Positions 36,802 through 45,671 are shown, numbered from the stretch's first letter. The stretch is DNA of 64,000 nt from Sphingomonas sp. CFBP 13720 (GCF_014842075.1 NZ_JACYVA010000001.1:248001-312000), one strand, 5' to 3'. A program made the numbers and translations. Notes: generated from the sequence alone by a model not told the origin.

Positions 36802-37535
36802 GTCTTCTGACCTTCGTCTTTGTCGTGCGCGCCAGAGGGCGACTGGACCCGAGTGTCGACGTGACGCTCCCACAGGTCCGGCCGCCATAGCCGTGTATCG
36901 GCCTCCGCCCGGTGTTTCCGCCAGGCGGCGATCCGCGCATGATCCCCCGATCGCAACACTTCGGGGATCGTGCGCCCCTCCCATATCGCAGGTCGGGTGT
37001 ATTGAGGATATTCGAGAAGGCCGCTTTCGAAGCTTTCCTCGATACCACTCGAAGCCGCGCCCATTACGCCGGGAAGCAGCCGAACGCAAGCATCCAGCAG
37101 CACCAGCGCCCCCATCTCGCCCCCTGACAGGACATAGTCGCCGATCGACACTGGTTCGATCGCGCGGCCTTCGAACAGGCGTTCGTCGAACCCTTCGAAC
37201 CGGCCGCACAGCACCACCGCCCCCGGCCCCGCCGCAAGGTCGCGCACCCGCGCCTGCGTCAACGGCCGCGCACGTGGCGTCATCGCCAGCACCGGCCGGT
37301 CGTCCGCGACGCTGTCGATCGCCGCCGCGACCACGTCGGCGCGCAGCACCATGCCCGCCCCGCCCCCGGCCGGCGTGTCATCGACCGAACGGTGCCGGTC
37401 GGTCGCGAAGTCGCGGATCTGCACCGCATTTAGCGACCAGCGCCCCTCACGCAGCGCGCGTCCGGCCAGCGACACGCCGAGCGGCCCCGGAAACATTTCG
37501 GGATACAGCGTCAGGACGGTGGCGGCGAAGGTCAT
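36798..37535 (-). CDS. trmD: tRNA (guanine37-N1)-methyltransferase
   Basis: 245 aa SPOUT methyltransferase. It methylates G37 next to the anticodon and prevents frameshifting. Landmarks are [39 protein letters not shown], and the trefoil-knot loop [15 protein letters not shown], followed by [13 protein letters not shown]. It starts the trmD-rplS unit here. In most bacteria rimM lies directly upstream, but here about 1.85 kb on the opposite strand separates them, so trmD must use its own promoter in the 63 bp before it. Confidence 0.97.
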   Translation of the reverse strand: MTFAATVLTLYPEMFPGPLGVSLAGRALREGRWSLNAVQIRDFATDRHRSVDDTPAGGGAGMVLRADVVAAAIDSVADDRPVLAMTPRARPLTQARVRDLAAGPGAVVLCGRFEGFDERLFEGRAIEPVSIGDYVLSGGEMGALVLLDACVRLLPGVMGAASSGIEESFESGLLEYPQYTRPAIWEGRTIPEVLRSGDHARIAAWRKHRAEADTRLWRPDLWERHVDTRVQSPSGAHDKDEGQKT

Positions 37536-37598
37536 GCGCAGGGAATCCCGTTATCCTATGTCCTTGGAACCCACGGGCAGGACCGTTACTCCGACCCG

Positions 37599-38540
37599 AT
37601 GGACCAGACCACCGAACCGCCGATCGGCGACATCACCGACTGCGTCATCGTGGGAGCCGGCCCGGCGGGGCTGACCGCCGCGATCTATCTTGCGCGGTTC
37701 CACCTGTCGATCCGGCTGTTCGATTGCGGATCCAGCCGCGCCGCCATGATCCCGCGCACCCATAATCATGCCGGCTATCCGCAGGGCATCGCCGGCCCCG
37801 AGCTATTGGCACGGATGCACGAACAGGCGCGGCTGTACGGCGCGACGTGCGAGAACGCGACCGTCGCCGCGATCGAGCGCGACGGCGAAGACTTCGTCGT
37901 CCACACCGGTCGGTCGGCGGCACGCGCGCGCACCGTGCTGCTGGCGACCGGCGTGGTCAACCACCGCCCGCGCGGACTGGACGACGCGACGCACGACGCC
38001 GCACTGGCGCGCGGTTTGCTGCGCTACTGCCCGGTGTGCGACGGATATGAGGTGACCGACAAGCGCGTCGGTGTGATCGGCACCGATTCGCACGGGATGC
38101 GCGAGGCGTTGTTCCTTCGGTCCTATACGCGCGACGTCACGCTGATCGCGCCGGACAGCGATCATGATCTGGACGCCGCGTGCCTCGCGAAGCTCGACGC
38201 CGCCGGAATCCAGCGGGTCGACGGCCCCTGCGGCGATTACCGGATCGAAGACGACCGCATCGTCGTCCGCACGGCGGCGGGCGGCCGCGCGTTCGACAGC
38301 GTTTACCCTGCGCTCGGATCGCGCATCCGGTCCGAACTGGCGGTCGCGGCAGGCGCTGCGGCCACGGCGGAAGGCTGTCTGGAGGTCGACGACCACCAGC
38401 GCACGTCGATCCCCGGCCTGTTCGCGGCGGGCGATGTCGTGAAGGGGCTGGACCAGATCAGCCACGCCATGGGCGAAGCCGGCGTCGCCGCGACGACGAT
38501 CCGCAACCTGCTGGACGAACGCCGGCCGATCCGGCGCTGA
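37599..38540 (+). CDS. NAD(P)/FAD-dependent oxidoreductase, thioredoxin-reductase-like
   Basis: 313 aa. The FAD Rossmann motif VIVGAGPAGLTAAIYLAR is near the N-terminus, a redox pair Cys-Pro-Val-Cys sits in RYCPVCDGYE, and the FAD end motif is GLFAAGDVVKGLDQI. This is the layout of low-molecular-weight thioredoxin reductases. The second Rossmann motif, normally GGGxxA, reads VIGTDSHGMREALFL and has lost its glycines, so NADPH binding may be altered. It lies divergently to trmD and on the strand opposite the surrounding ribosomal genes. Not called trxB for that reason. Confidence 0.82.
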   Translation: MDQTTEPPIGDITDCVIVGAGPAGLTAAIYLARFHLSIRLFDCGSSRAAMIPRTHNHAGYPQGIAGPELLARMHEQARLYGATCENATVAAIERDGEDFVVHTGRSAARARTVLLATGVVNHRPRGLDDATHDAALARGLLRYCPVCDGYEVTDKRVGVIGTDSHGMREALFLRSYTRDVTLIAPDSDHDLDAACLAKLDAAGIQRVDGPCGDYRIEDDRIVVRTAAGGRAFDSVYPALGSRIRSELAVAAGAAATAEGCLEVDDHQRTSIPGLFAAGDVVKGLDQISHAMGEAGVAATTIRNLLDERRPIRR

Positions 38541-38596
38541 CGGGAGTCGCGTGCGACGCAGGCTGGCACTATGATTGCCGTTGCGGAGGACGATGC

Positions 38597-39010
38597 GTGC
38601 GCAGGTCGATGATGGCGATGACGGTGATGATCGCGGGTCTGGCATCGGCACAATCGATCGACCGGATACTGGCGGCCGCCGCGCAGCGCGATGCTGCGGA
38701 TGGATGCAAGCCGCAGTCCGACGATGCCATCCTGGTCTGCGGCGACCGCGACCGGGGGGATCGATACCGCCTGCCGCTGCCCGTCGAACGCGACCCCGAC
38801 GAAGCGGGTGCCGTTGCGGGCGAGCCGGCGCGAACCAGTGTCGAATCACCCTATCTGAACGGCTGCGGCGTGTTCGCCGGGCAGCGACGCTGTTCGAAGC
38901 GCGAGGCGGCGGCCTATGGCTATGGCGGCGGGCGCGACCCCGTGACGCTGGTCGGGCGACTGGTCACGAAGCTGGTGGACCCGGATGCGGAGATCGCTAC
39001 GTCGGAGTAG
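38597..39010 (+). CDS. Exported four-cysteine protein, paralogue of the gene at 4882-5286
   Basis: 137 aa with an N-terminal signal (MMAMTVMIAGLASAQS). The mature part has GCKPQSDDAILVCGDR, then DRYRLPLP, then NGCGVFAGQRRC. Cysteine order, the DD-x-I-x-VC motif and RYR-x-P match the protein near 5 kb. The GTG at 38597 was chosen because GGAGG (38585-38589) lies 7 bases upstream; the ATG at 38609 is possible. Function unknown. It follows the thioredoxin-reductase-like gene by 56 bp, so a shared transcript and a thiol-related role are possible (inference). Confidence 0.7.
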   Translation: MRRSMMAMTVMIAGLASAQSIDRILAAAAQRDAADGCKPQSDDAILVCGDRDRGDRYRLPLPVERDPDEAGAVAGEPARTSVESPYLNGCGVFAGQRRCSKREAAAYGYGGGRDPVTLVGRLVTKLVDPDAEIATSE

Positions 39011-39387
39011 GCTGATAACATTCAGCGGAACTGGCCTTCTTCGTCACCCCATACCTGTCCCGAGGTCCACCGGACCGCCAACGAAGCGGAACAAGGCACG
39101 ACGGCCAACGACTGCTGCGCGGTAGATCGGCGAACAGGTCCGAGGTGACGGTCGTGCAGGCGGCAAGGACGCCGTCGCGCTGAACGTCGATCCGCCTTAG
39201 GCCGACCGAAATGCAGCGTGTTTCGCGACAGTGCCGTCCGTGGACCCGTTTCGCACGAACCTTTCGCGTCATCGGTGCAGTCACCGGTTCGGCCGCCGAT
39301 GTTTGCGGCGGGCGTGTAGGTCACGCAGACCCATCGCTGTGCTAGAGGCGAGCACCGACCCGCACCGGACCTGCTACCGCCCCTGCA
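39011..39387. other. Gene-free interval before rimM
   Basis: About 375 bp between convergent genes. Open frames of up to about 100 codons exist on the minus strand but lack ribosome-binding sites and recognisable products. No hairpin with a T-run and no RNA gene was found. It may hold decayed coding sequence, but I cannot identify a parent. Confidence 0.4.
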
Positions 39388-39849
39388 TCACTCGGTCGCG
39401 AACAGCGCGTCGACCACCAGGCGTTCGGCATTCCATTCGGGAACCGCATGCGGTTGCATCGGCACCATGAAGCGCTTGCCGTTCGGACGTTCGATCTCGA
39501 TCACGTCGCCTGCGCCGAAATCGTCGATCGCGACGATATGGCCGAGCGCGTCGCCCTCACTCGATACCGCCGACAGGCCGAGCAGGTCGGCATGATAATA
39601 TTCGCCGTCCGCCAGCGGTGGAAGCTGATCGCGCGGCACCCATAATTCGGTCCCGCGACGCGCCTCTGCCGCAGTGCGATCGGTAATCTCACGGAAGCGA
39701 GCAATCGCGCCGTTATTGCCCGAACGCAGCGATAACAAGGTGAGCGCGCCGCCGTTCAGGCTGGAATAGCCCGACAGGTCGTCCGCGAACAGCTTCAGCC
39801 GGACTTCGCCGGCAAGACCGTGTGCGCCCGCGATCGCGGCGAGCACCAC
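39388..39849 (-). CDS. rimM: Ribosome maturation factor RimM
   Basis: 153 aa from GTG 39849. The N-terminal RimM domain starts VVLAAIAGAHGLAGEVRLKLF, and the PRC-barrel domain has YYHADLLGL, VIEIERPNGKRFMVP and the usual end AERLVVDALFATE. It assists 16S rRNA maturation around the 30S head. The open frame continues to ATG 39972, but that extension is Pro/Lys-rich, has no ribosome-binding site and overlaps a 42-codon ORF in another frame that has one. The start is therefore uncertain, and 39972 may be used by automatic annotation. Confidence 0.85.
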   Translation of the reverse strand: MVLAAIAGAHGLAGEVRLKLFADDLSGYSSLNGGALTLLSLRSGNNGAIARFREITDRTAAEARRGTELWVPRDQLPPLADGEYYHADLLGLSAVSSEGDALGHIVAIDDFGAGDVIEIERPNGKRFMVPMQPHAVPEWNAERLVVDALFATE

Positions 39850-39871
39850 ACGGCGCTCGCCGCCACCGACG

Positions 39872-40000
39872 TCATGCGTCGTCGGGGGAACCTTCGCCGC
39901 CCGTGGGGGCGTCGTCGCGGCCTTCGGCGGGGTCTTCTGCCGATTTGCCGACATTGGTGGCGTCCTCGTCATGCGCGGGATTGGATTCGGGGTCGATCAT
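39872..40000 (-). CDS. 42-aa acidic ORF directly before rimM
   Basis: ATG at 40000 preceded by AGGAG with 7 bases spacing, the only good ribosome-binding site in front of rimM. It encodes MIDPESNPAHDEDATN and continues acidic (EDPAEGRDDAPTGGEG) to DDA and TGA at 39874-39872. Third codon positions are G/C-rich as in real genes. It is in a different frame from rimM and ends 23 bp before the GTG proposed for it. It may be a translated leader, a small protein, or the true N-terminus of rimM joined by a frameshift. Confidence 0.5.
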   Translation of the reverse strand: MIDPESNPAHDEDATNVGKSAEDPAEGRDDAPTGGEGSPDDA

Positions 40001-40052
40001 CGCGGTTCTCCTGCGGTTGCCGCCAAAGAACGCACGACGATCGTAGAGGGTG

Positions 40053-40083
40053 CCGGCGTCCGCCCGATACGGACGAACGCCGG
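40053..40083 (-). other. Stem-loop between rpsP and rimM
   Basis: CCGGCGT-CCG and CGG-acga-ACGCCGG form a 10-bp stem with a 4-base bulge and a 7-base loop, immediately after rpsP. There is no T-run. It may reduce read-through into rimM or stabilise the rpsP message; both are inference. Confidence 0.35.
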
Positions 40084-40090
40084 ATGGCCC

Positions 40091-40474
40091 TTATGCCTCG
40101 GCGGTTTCGGCCGGCGCGTTGGCGGCTTCCTCGGCGGCCTTCGCCTTTTCGGCGCGCTCTTCCGCACGCTCGGTGGCCTTTTCGCCGGGCTTGCCCTTGG
40201 TCGGGTTGCTACGGGCGGCGCGTTCCTTGACGCCGGCCTTGTCGAGGAAGCGGGCGACGCGATCGGTCGGCTGCGCGCCGACGCTCAGCCAATGCGCCGC
40301 ACGCTCGCCGTCCAGCACGACGCGCTTCTCGTCTTCCTTGCCCAGCAGCGGGTTGTAGGTGCCGATCTTCTCGATGAAGCGGCCATCGCGCGGGCTGCGC
40401 GCGTCGGCGACGACGATGCGGTAGTACGGACGCTTCTTGGAGCCGCCACGCGACAGACGGATGCTGATTGCCAT
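40091..40474 (-). CDS. rpsP: 30S ribosomal protein S16
   Basis: 127 aa. The S16 core is clear: [60 protein letters not shown]. The C-terminal 40 residues are a Lys/Glu/Ala extension ([20 protein letters not shown]), longer than in E. coli but usual in alphaproteobacteria. It lies 48 bp after ffh on the same strand, the standard ffh-rpsP order. Confidence 0.97.
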   Translation of the reverse strand: MAISIRLSRGGSKKRPYYRIVVADARSPRDGRFIEKIGTYNPLLGKEDEKRVVLDGERAAHWLSVGAQPTDRVARFLDKAGVKERAARSNPTKGKPGEKATERAEERAEKAKAAEEAANAPAETAEA

Positions 40475-40522
40475 TGTAGTTCTTCCTTCTTCGTATTGCG
40501 TAAGCCGGTGATGTGCCGGCGG

Positions 40523-42016
40523 TTACTTCTTCTTGATGAGATTTTCGAAACCGGGGGGCAGTTGCGGCATGCCCTTGCCCCCGCCCAGCCCCGGCAGCCC
40601 GGGCATCTCGCCGCCCGCCTTGCCCAGCAGGTCGCCCAGCCCCGGACCGCCCAGCGCGTTGCCGAGGCCGCCCATGCCGCCCTTGCCCAGCATCGCCATC
40701 ATGCCCTTCAGACCGCCCATCTTCTTGAGCTTCTTCATGGCGGACTGCATTTCGAGGTGCATCTTCAACAATTTGTTGATGTCCTGCACCGTCGTGCCCG
40801 ATCCCTTGGCGATACGGATCTTGCGCTTGGCATTGATGAGTTCGGGCTTCGCGCGTTCCTTGACCGTCATCGACGTGATCATGGCGTCCATGCGCAGCAG
40901 GATCTTTTCATCCATCGCGCCCGACGCCATCGCCGCCTGTGCCTTCTTCATGCCGGGGATCATCCCCGCCAGCGCGCCGAGGCCACCCATGCGCCGCATC
41001 TGCGCCAGTTGCCCGCGCAGATCGTTCATGTCGAACTGCCCCTTGGCGAGGCGTCCGGCCATGCGTTCGGCATCGTCGGCCTGGATCGATTCCGCCGCAC
41101 GTTCGACCAGCGACACGACGTCGCCCATGCCGAGGATGCGGCCCGCGACGCGTTTGGGATGGAACGGTTCGATCGCGTCCAGCTTTTCGCCGACGCCCGC
41201 AAACTTGATCGGCTTGCCCGTGACGGCCCGCATCGACAAAGCGGCACCGCCGCGCGCGTCGCCGTCCATCCGGGTCAGGATGACGCCAGTCAGATCGACC
41301 TGATCCGAAAAATTCTGCGCGACGTTGACGGCGTCCTGACCGGTCAGCGCATCGACGACCAGCAGCGTTTCGTTCGGACGCGCGATGTCCGCCACCGCGC
41401 GCATTTCGTCCATCAGCGCCTGATCGACGTGCAGCCGCCCGGCCGTATCGAGCATGACGACGTCATAGCCCTGAAGCTTCGCCGCCTGCAGCGCGCGGCG
41501 CGCGATGTCGACCGGCTGCTGCCCCTGTACGATCGGCAGCGTCGCGACGTCGACCTGCGTCCCCAGTACCGCAAGCTGTTCCTGCGCGGCTGGGCGATTG
41601 ACGTCGAGCGACGCCATCAGCACCTTCTTGCCTTCGCGCTTTGCCAGCAGCTTGGCCAGCTTTGCCGTGGTCGTGGTCTTGCCCGACCCCTGCAACCCGA
41701 CCAGCATGATGACGGCGGGCGGCGTGACCGCCACGTCCAATTCGGCCGTGTCCGGCCCCAGCATGTCGACCAGCGCGTCATGGACGATCTTGACGACCTG
41801 TTGCCCCGGCGTGATCGACCGCAGCACGTTCTGACCGATCGCCGCCTCGGTCGCCTTGTCGACGAACGAGCGTGCGACCGGCAGCGCCACATCGGCTTCG
41901 AGCAGCGCCACGCGGACTTCGCGCATCGCGGCGCGGACATCGGCCTCGGTCAGCGCGCCGCGACCGCGCAGGCGATCGAACACCCCTCCCAGCCGGTCAC
42001 TCAGACTTTCGAACAC
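40523..42016 (-). CDS. ffh: Signal recognition particle protein Ffh
   Basis: 497 aa. NG domains with GLQGSGKTTTTAKLAK (P-loop), SLDVNRPAAQEQL, DTAGRLHVD and TRMDGDARGGAAL, then a methionine-rich M domain (KKLKKMGGLKGMMAMLG) that binds 4.5S RNA and signal sequences. GTG 42016 starts FESLSDRLGGVFDRL, the conserved Ffh beginning, with GGAG 10 bases upstream; the GTG at 42043 would add nine unconserved residues. Its receptor FtsY is encoded 3.6 kb away. No 4.5S RNA gene was recognised in the window. Confidence 0.97.
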   Translation of the reverse strand: MFESLSDRLGGVFDRLRGRGALTEADVRAAMREVRVALLEADVALPVARSFVDKATEAAIGQNVLRSITPGQQVVKIVHDALVDMLGPDTAELDVAVTPPAVIMLVGLQGSGKTTTTAKLAKLLAKREGKKVLMASLDVNRPAAQEQLAVLGTQVDVATLPIVQGQQPVDIARRALQAAKLQGYDVVMLDTAGRLHVDQALMDEMRAVADIARPNETLLVVDALTGQDAVNVAQNFSDQVDLTGVILTRMDGDARGGAALSMRAVTGKPIKFAGVGEKLDAIEPFHPKRVAGRILGMGDVVSLVERAAESIQADDAERMAGRLAKGQFDMNDLRGQLAQMRRMGGLGALAGMIPGMKKAQAAMASGAMDEKILLRMDAMITSMTVKERAKPELINAKRKIRIAKGSGTTVQDINKLLKMHLEMQSAMKKLKKMGGLKGMMAMLGKGGMGGLGNALGGPGLGDLLGKAGGEMPGLPGLGGGKGMPQLPPGFENLIKKK

Positions 42017-42249
42017 GTGGCGCAAACTCCGGTCTTGTTCCACCGGAAACGCTCAAGCAAAATACGCCGGCGGACGAAACCTCGTCGGCCGGCGTCGCCC
42101 ATGGGCGGCAATGCTGGGCGCTTCCAAAGTGGAAACGATCCGGCGCTCTTAAAGGAACGCGGCCGGCCATGCAAGCCGCCGGTTGTTAACCACTTGTATA
42201 CGGGTCGGGCCTAGCACCTGTCAGCTTGGATATGGGATGGCAACGCGCA

Positions 42250-43884
42250 ATGACTGGGGCCGAGACCACATCGGAGTCGCCACTGCCGGCGACACGCAAG
42301 GAATTGCTGGCCGGCGCGATCAGCGTCGCGTCGATCCTGCTGTTCGTCGGTATCGGCAGCAGCGTGCTGTCGGGACTGTTGGCGTGGGAATTCGACGGCG
42401 GAGCGCCGGTCGACGAATCGCTGGTTTTCGCGCTGTTGCTCAACATCGCGCTGATCCTGTTCGGATGGCGCCGGCACCGGGCATTATATGCCGAAGTGCG
42501 CGTCCGCGCCGCGGCGGAGGAACGTGCCCGGACACTGGCGGCGTGCGACCCGTTGACCGGTTTTCTCAATCGCCGCAGCCTGAGCGAACAGGGCACCAAA
42601 ATGCTGGCTGAGGCGATCCGCACCGACCGTGCCGTCGCGTTGATGATCCTCGACCTCGACCATTTCAAGACCGTCAACGACATGCACGGCCATTCCGCCG
42701 GCGACACGCTGTTGCGCGCGGTCGCGGCCGAAGTCACCGCTGCCCTGCCCGCCGACGCGCTGGCCGCGCGGTTCGGGGGGGATGAGTTCGCCTGCGTGCT
42801 GACGTTCGATCCGACGCAACCCGCGACGGTCGACCGTATCGCCGAACTGCTCGTCCGCCGGCTGGCCCAGCCGATCGAGGCGGAGGGATTCCGCTGTCAC
42901 ATCGGCTGTTCGGTCGGCATCGCGCGATCCGATTTCGATGGCACCACGATCGATTCGCTGATGCGGGCGGCGGATATCGCGATGTATTCGGCCAAGAATG
43001 CCGGGCGCGACCAGTTCGCATGGTTCGACCGGTCGATGGAGCGGGCGCTGCACGATCGCAACGACCTTGAAAGCGGGCTTCGTATCGCGATTCCGGCGGG
43101 ACAGATCGTGCCGGTATTCGAGCAACAGGTCGACCTGACCACCGGCAAACTGACCGGGTTCGAGGTGCTGGCCCGTTGGAACCATCCGAAACTGGGCAAT
43201 ATTCCGCCTGACCGCTTCATCCCCATCGCCGAAGAAGCGGGGCTGATCGGCGACCTTTCGCTCTCCATCATGCGACAGGCGTTCACTGCCGCACGCGACT
43301 GGGACCCGTCGCTGTCGCTATCGGTCAATATATCGCCGTGGCAGTTGCGCGACGCGTGGCTGGCGCAGAAGATCATCAAGGCGATGGTCGAAACCGGCTT
43401 TGCCGCGACCCGGCTGGAAGTGGAAATCACCGAAAGCGCGCTGTTCGAAAATCTGCCGCTGGCGCAGTCGATCATCGGCAGCCTGAAGAATCAGGGCGTG
43501 AACGTGGCGCTGGACGATTTCGGTACCGGCTATTCCAGCCTTGCGCATCTGCGGGCGTTGCCGTTCGACCGGATCAAGATCGACAAGAGCTTCGTGCTGT
43601 CGATGCATGACAGCGCCGATTCGGCGGCGATCGTCAACGCGATCATCGGCCTTGGCCACAGCCTTGCTCTGCCGATCACGGCGGAGGGCGTCGAAACGCT
43701 GCAACTCGCCGAGCGCCTTGCGGCGCTGGGCTGTTCGAAGGCGCAGGGCTGGGCGTACGGCAAGCCGACGCATGTGCCCGAGACCCGGCGGATGCTGGGC
43801 GCGCGCGGGCTGCTGCGCGGCATGCCCGATCCCGATCTGGCGACCGGGCTGGCGACGCTTACCAGCCGGCGTTGGGTCGGCTGA
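42250..43884 (+). CDS. Membrane-bound GGDEF/EAL bifunctional cyclic-di-GMP protein
   Basis: 544 aa. Two membrane segments near the N-terminus (ISVASILLFVGIG and LVFALLLNIALILFGW) with a short loop between. The GGDEF domain has an intact active site (ARFGGDEFACV) but Leu replaces the Arg of the RxxD inhibitory site. The EAL domain has GFEVLARW, NISPWQL, ITESALFE, DDFGTGYSSL, IDKSF and EGVET, so all catalytic positions of a phosphodiesterase seem present. Net activity cannot be predicted. ATG 42250 was chosen; TTG 42226 and ATG 42232 are open. Its 3' end overlaps the convergent DUF924 gene by 26 bp. Confidence 0.93.
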   Translation: MTGAETTSESPLPATRKELLAGAISVASILLFVGIGSSVLSGLLAWEFDGGAPVDESLVFALLLNIALILFGWRRHRALYAEVRVRAAAEERARTLAACDPLTGFLNRRSLSEQGTKMLAEAIRTDRAVALMILDLDHFKTVNDMHGHSAGDTLLRAVAAEVTAALPADALAARFGGDEFACVLTFDPTQPATVDRIAELLVRRLAQPIEAEGFRCHIGCSVGIARSDFDGTTIDSLMRAADIAMYSAKNAGRDQFAWFDRSMERALHDRNDLESGLRIAIPAGQIVPVFEQQVDLTTGKLTGFEVLARWNHPKLGNIPPDRFIPIAEEAGLIGDLSLSIMRQAFTAARDWDPSLSLSVNISPWQLRDAWLAQKIIKAMVETGFAATRLEVEITESALFENLPLAQSIIGSLKNQGVNVALDDFGTGYSSLAHLRALPFDRIKIDKSFVLSMHDSADSAAIVNAIIGLGHSLALPITAEGVETLQLAERLAALGCSKAQGWAYGKPTHVPETRRMLGARGLLRGMPDPDLATGLATLTSRRWVG

Positions 43885-44437
43885 GATACGCGCGTTCGGC
43901 TTCGGTCGACTCCCGGCCGAGGGCAGCGTTGCGCGACGGATACCGGCCATAGCGGCGGATGACCTCGGCGTGGTCGCGCGCGAAGTTCAGGTTGTTCGCC
44001 ACGCCCAGCGCCTCAAAGCAAACCAGCGAGAAACGCGCGACACCCGCATCCTCGCTGTGCATCAGCGGCATGTACAGGAACGAGCGCCGTAGCGGCGGGA
44101 GCGCACGGTCGTCGCCGCGCGCGATACCGATCAGCGCCAGTTCGAGCGCCAGCGGATCGGCCGCGAACGCCGCCGCCTGCCCACGGTACAGGTTGCGCGA
44201 GAATTGATCGAGCAGGATCACGGCGGCGAGCAACGCGTCGGGGTCGTCCCGCCATCCTGCCGCCTCGTTCGCCAGTACGGCATCGCGCAGGCCGCCGAAG
44301 CGGTCGGCGATCGTCGCGTCCAGTGCGTCGTCCTTGGCAAAATGCCGGTCCTCGCCCACTTCATCGAACCAGAAGTCGAGAATCGCGCGCGCTGCCGCGT
44401 GGACTTCGCGGTCGCCTGTCCCTAGATCACCGGCCAT
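43859..44437 (-). CDS. DUF924 family protein
   Basis: 192 aa helical protein with the family signatures ILDFWFDE, DQFSRNLYRGQAAAFA, YMPLMHSED, and the end GRYPSRNAALGRESTEAE. The fold resembles tetratricopeptide-like helical repeats; function is unknown. ATG 44437 has AAGGAG 5 bases upstream, so the start is secure. That ATG shares the palindrome CATG with the start of mtaB on the other strand. Confidence 0.9.
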   Translation of the reverse strand: MAGDLGTGDREVHAAARAILDFWFDEVGEDRHFAKDDALDATIADRFGGLRDAVLANEAAGWRDDPDALLAAVILLDQFSRNLYRGQAAAFAADPLALELALIGIARGDDRALPPLRRSFLYMPLMHSEDAGVARFSLVCFEALGVANNLNFARDHAEVIRRYGRYPSRNAALGRESTEAERAYLSRPNAGW

Positions 44438-45671
44438 GCCATCTCCTTATGGTCCCACTATCATCACGCTGGGTTGCCGGTTGAACATCGCCGAAAGCGA
44501 GGCGATCCGGGCGATCGTGGGTGTACGCGACATGGTAGTCGTCAACAGCTGCGCCGTCACCAACGATGCGGTCGCCGGCACCCGCCGCGCGATCCGCCGC
44601 GCCCGGCGCGAACGGCCGCTGGCCGAACTGGTCGTCACCGGCTGCGCGGCGCAGATCGACCCTGACTCGTTCGCCGCGATGCCCGAAGTCAGCCGCGTCA
44701 TCGGCAATTCGGATAAGCTGAACCCCGCCGCATGGGGCTCGGCCGATCCGGTGATCGTGCGCGATATCGGACGCATCCTCGACACCGCGCCGCAACTGGC
44801 CGGCGGGTTCGACGGACAGACGCGCGCGTTCGTCGAGGTGCAGAATGGTTGCGACCATCGCTGCACCTTCTGCGCGATTCCCGCCGGTCGCGGGCCGTCG
44901 CGATCGGCGGACATCGGCGCGATCGTCGCGCAAGTCGCGTCGCTGGTCGCGGCCGGTCACGGCGAGGTCGTGCTGACGGGCGTCGACCTGTCAAGCTATG
45001 GCGACGATCTGGCTGGCGTGCCGCGCCTGGGCGATCTGGTCGAGGCGATCCTAATGCGTACCACCGTACGGCGGCTGCGGCTTTCCTCGCTCGATCCTGC
45101 AAATATCGACGGTAAGCTGTTGGAATTGCTGATATCGGAACCAAGGATCATGCCGCACGTCCACCTGTCCTTCCAGGCGGGCGACGACATGGTGCTCAAG
45201 CGCATGAAGCGCCGGCACCTGCGCGCCGATGCCGTTCGGCTGGTCGAACGGCTGAAGGCGGCACGCGATATCGCGATCGGCGCGGACCTGATCGCCGGCT
45301 TCCCGACCGAGGACGATGCGATGGCGGCGAACAGCCTGTCGCTGATCGATGCGTGCGACATCGTCCATGCGCATATCTTTCCCTACAGCCCGCGCGCCCG
45401 GACACCCGCGGCGCGCATGCCACAGGTGCCGCCGCCCGTGGCAAAGGCGCGTGCCGAACGGCTGCGCGCCGCCGCCGCGCGTCGCCATGCCGCCTGGGCT
45501 GCGTCGCTGGTCGGCAGCGAAAGCGATATCCTCGTCGAGCGGCCCGGCACGCGCGGGCACACGCCCGGCTTCGCCGACGTAACGCTGCTCTCCCCCTCCC
45601 CGCCCGGGACCATCGTCCGGGCGCGGCTCACTCGATACGAAGGCGATCGGTTGATCGGCATGCCCTTATGA
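44436..45671 (+). CDS. mtaB: tRNA t(6)A37 methylthiotransferase MtaB
   Basis: 411 aa MiaB-family radical-SAM enzyme. The N-terminal UPF0004 domain has its cluster cysteines in ITLGCRLN, VNSCAVT and VTGCAAQ; the radical-SAM CxxxCxxC is NGCDHRCTFC. A small TRAM-like tail follows. It adds a methylthio group to t6A37 of ANN-decoding tRNAs. The first cysteine lies 13 residues from the ATG, leaving no later start. No ribosome-binding site is visible, because its 5' flank is the start of the divergent DUF924 gene. ATGA overlap with ftsY. Confidence 0.9.
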   Translation: MPSPYGPTIITLGCRLNIAESEAIRAIVGVRDMVVVNSCAVTNDAVAGTRRAIRRARRERPLAELVVTGCAAQIDPDSFAAMPEVSRVIGNSDKLNPAAWGSADPVIVRDIGRILDTAPQLAGGFDGQTRAFVEVQNGCDHRCTFCAIPAGRGPSRSADIGAIVAQVASLVAAGHGEVVLTGVDLSSYGDDLAGVPRLGDLVEAILMRTTVRRLRLSSLDPANIDGKLLELLISEPRIMPHVHLSFQAGDDMVLKRMKRRHLRADAVRLVERLKAARDIAIGADLIAGFPTEDDAMAANSLSLIDACDIVHAHIFPYSPRARTPAARMPQVPPPVAKARAERLRAAAARRHAAWAASLVGSESDILVERPGTRGHTPGFADVTLLSPSPPGTIVRARLTRYEGDRLIGMPL

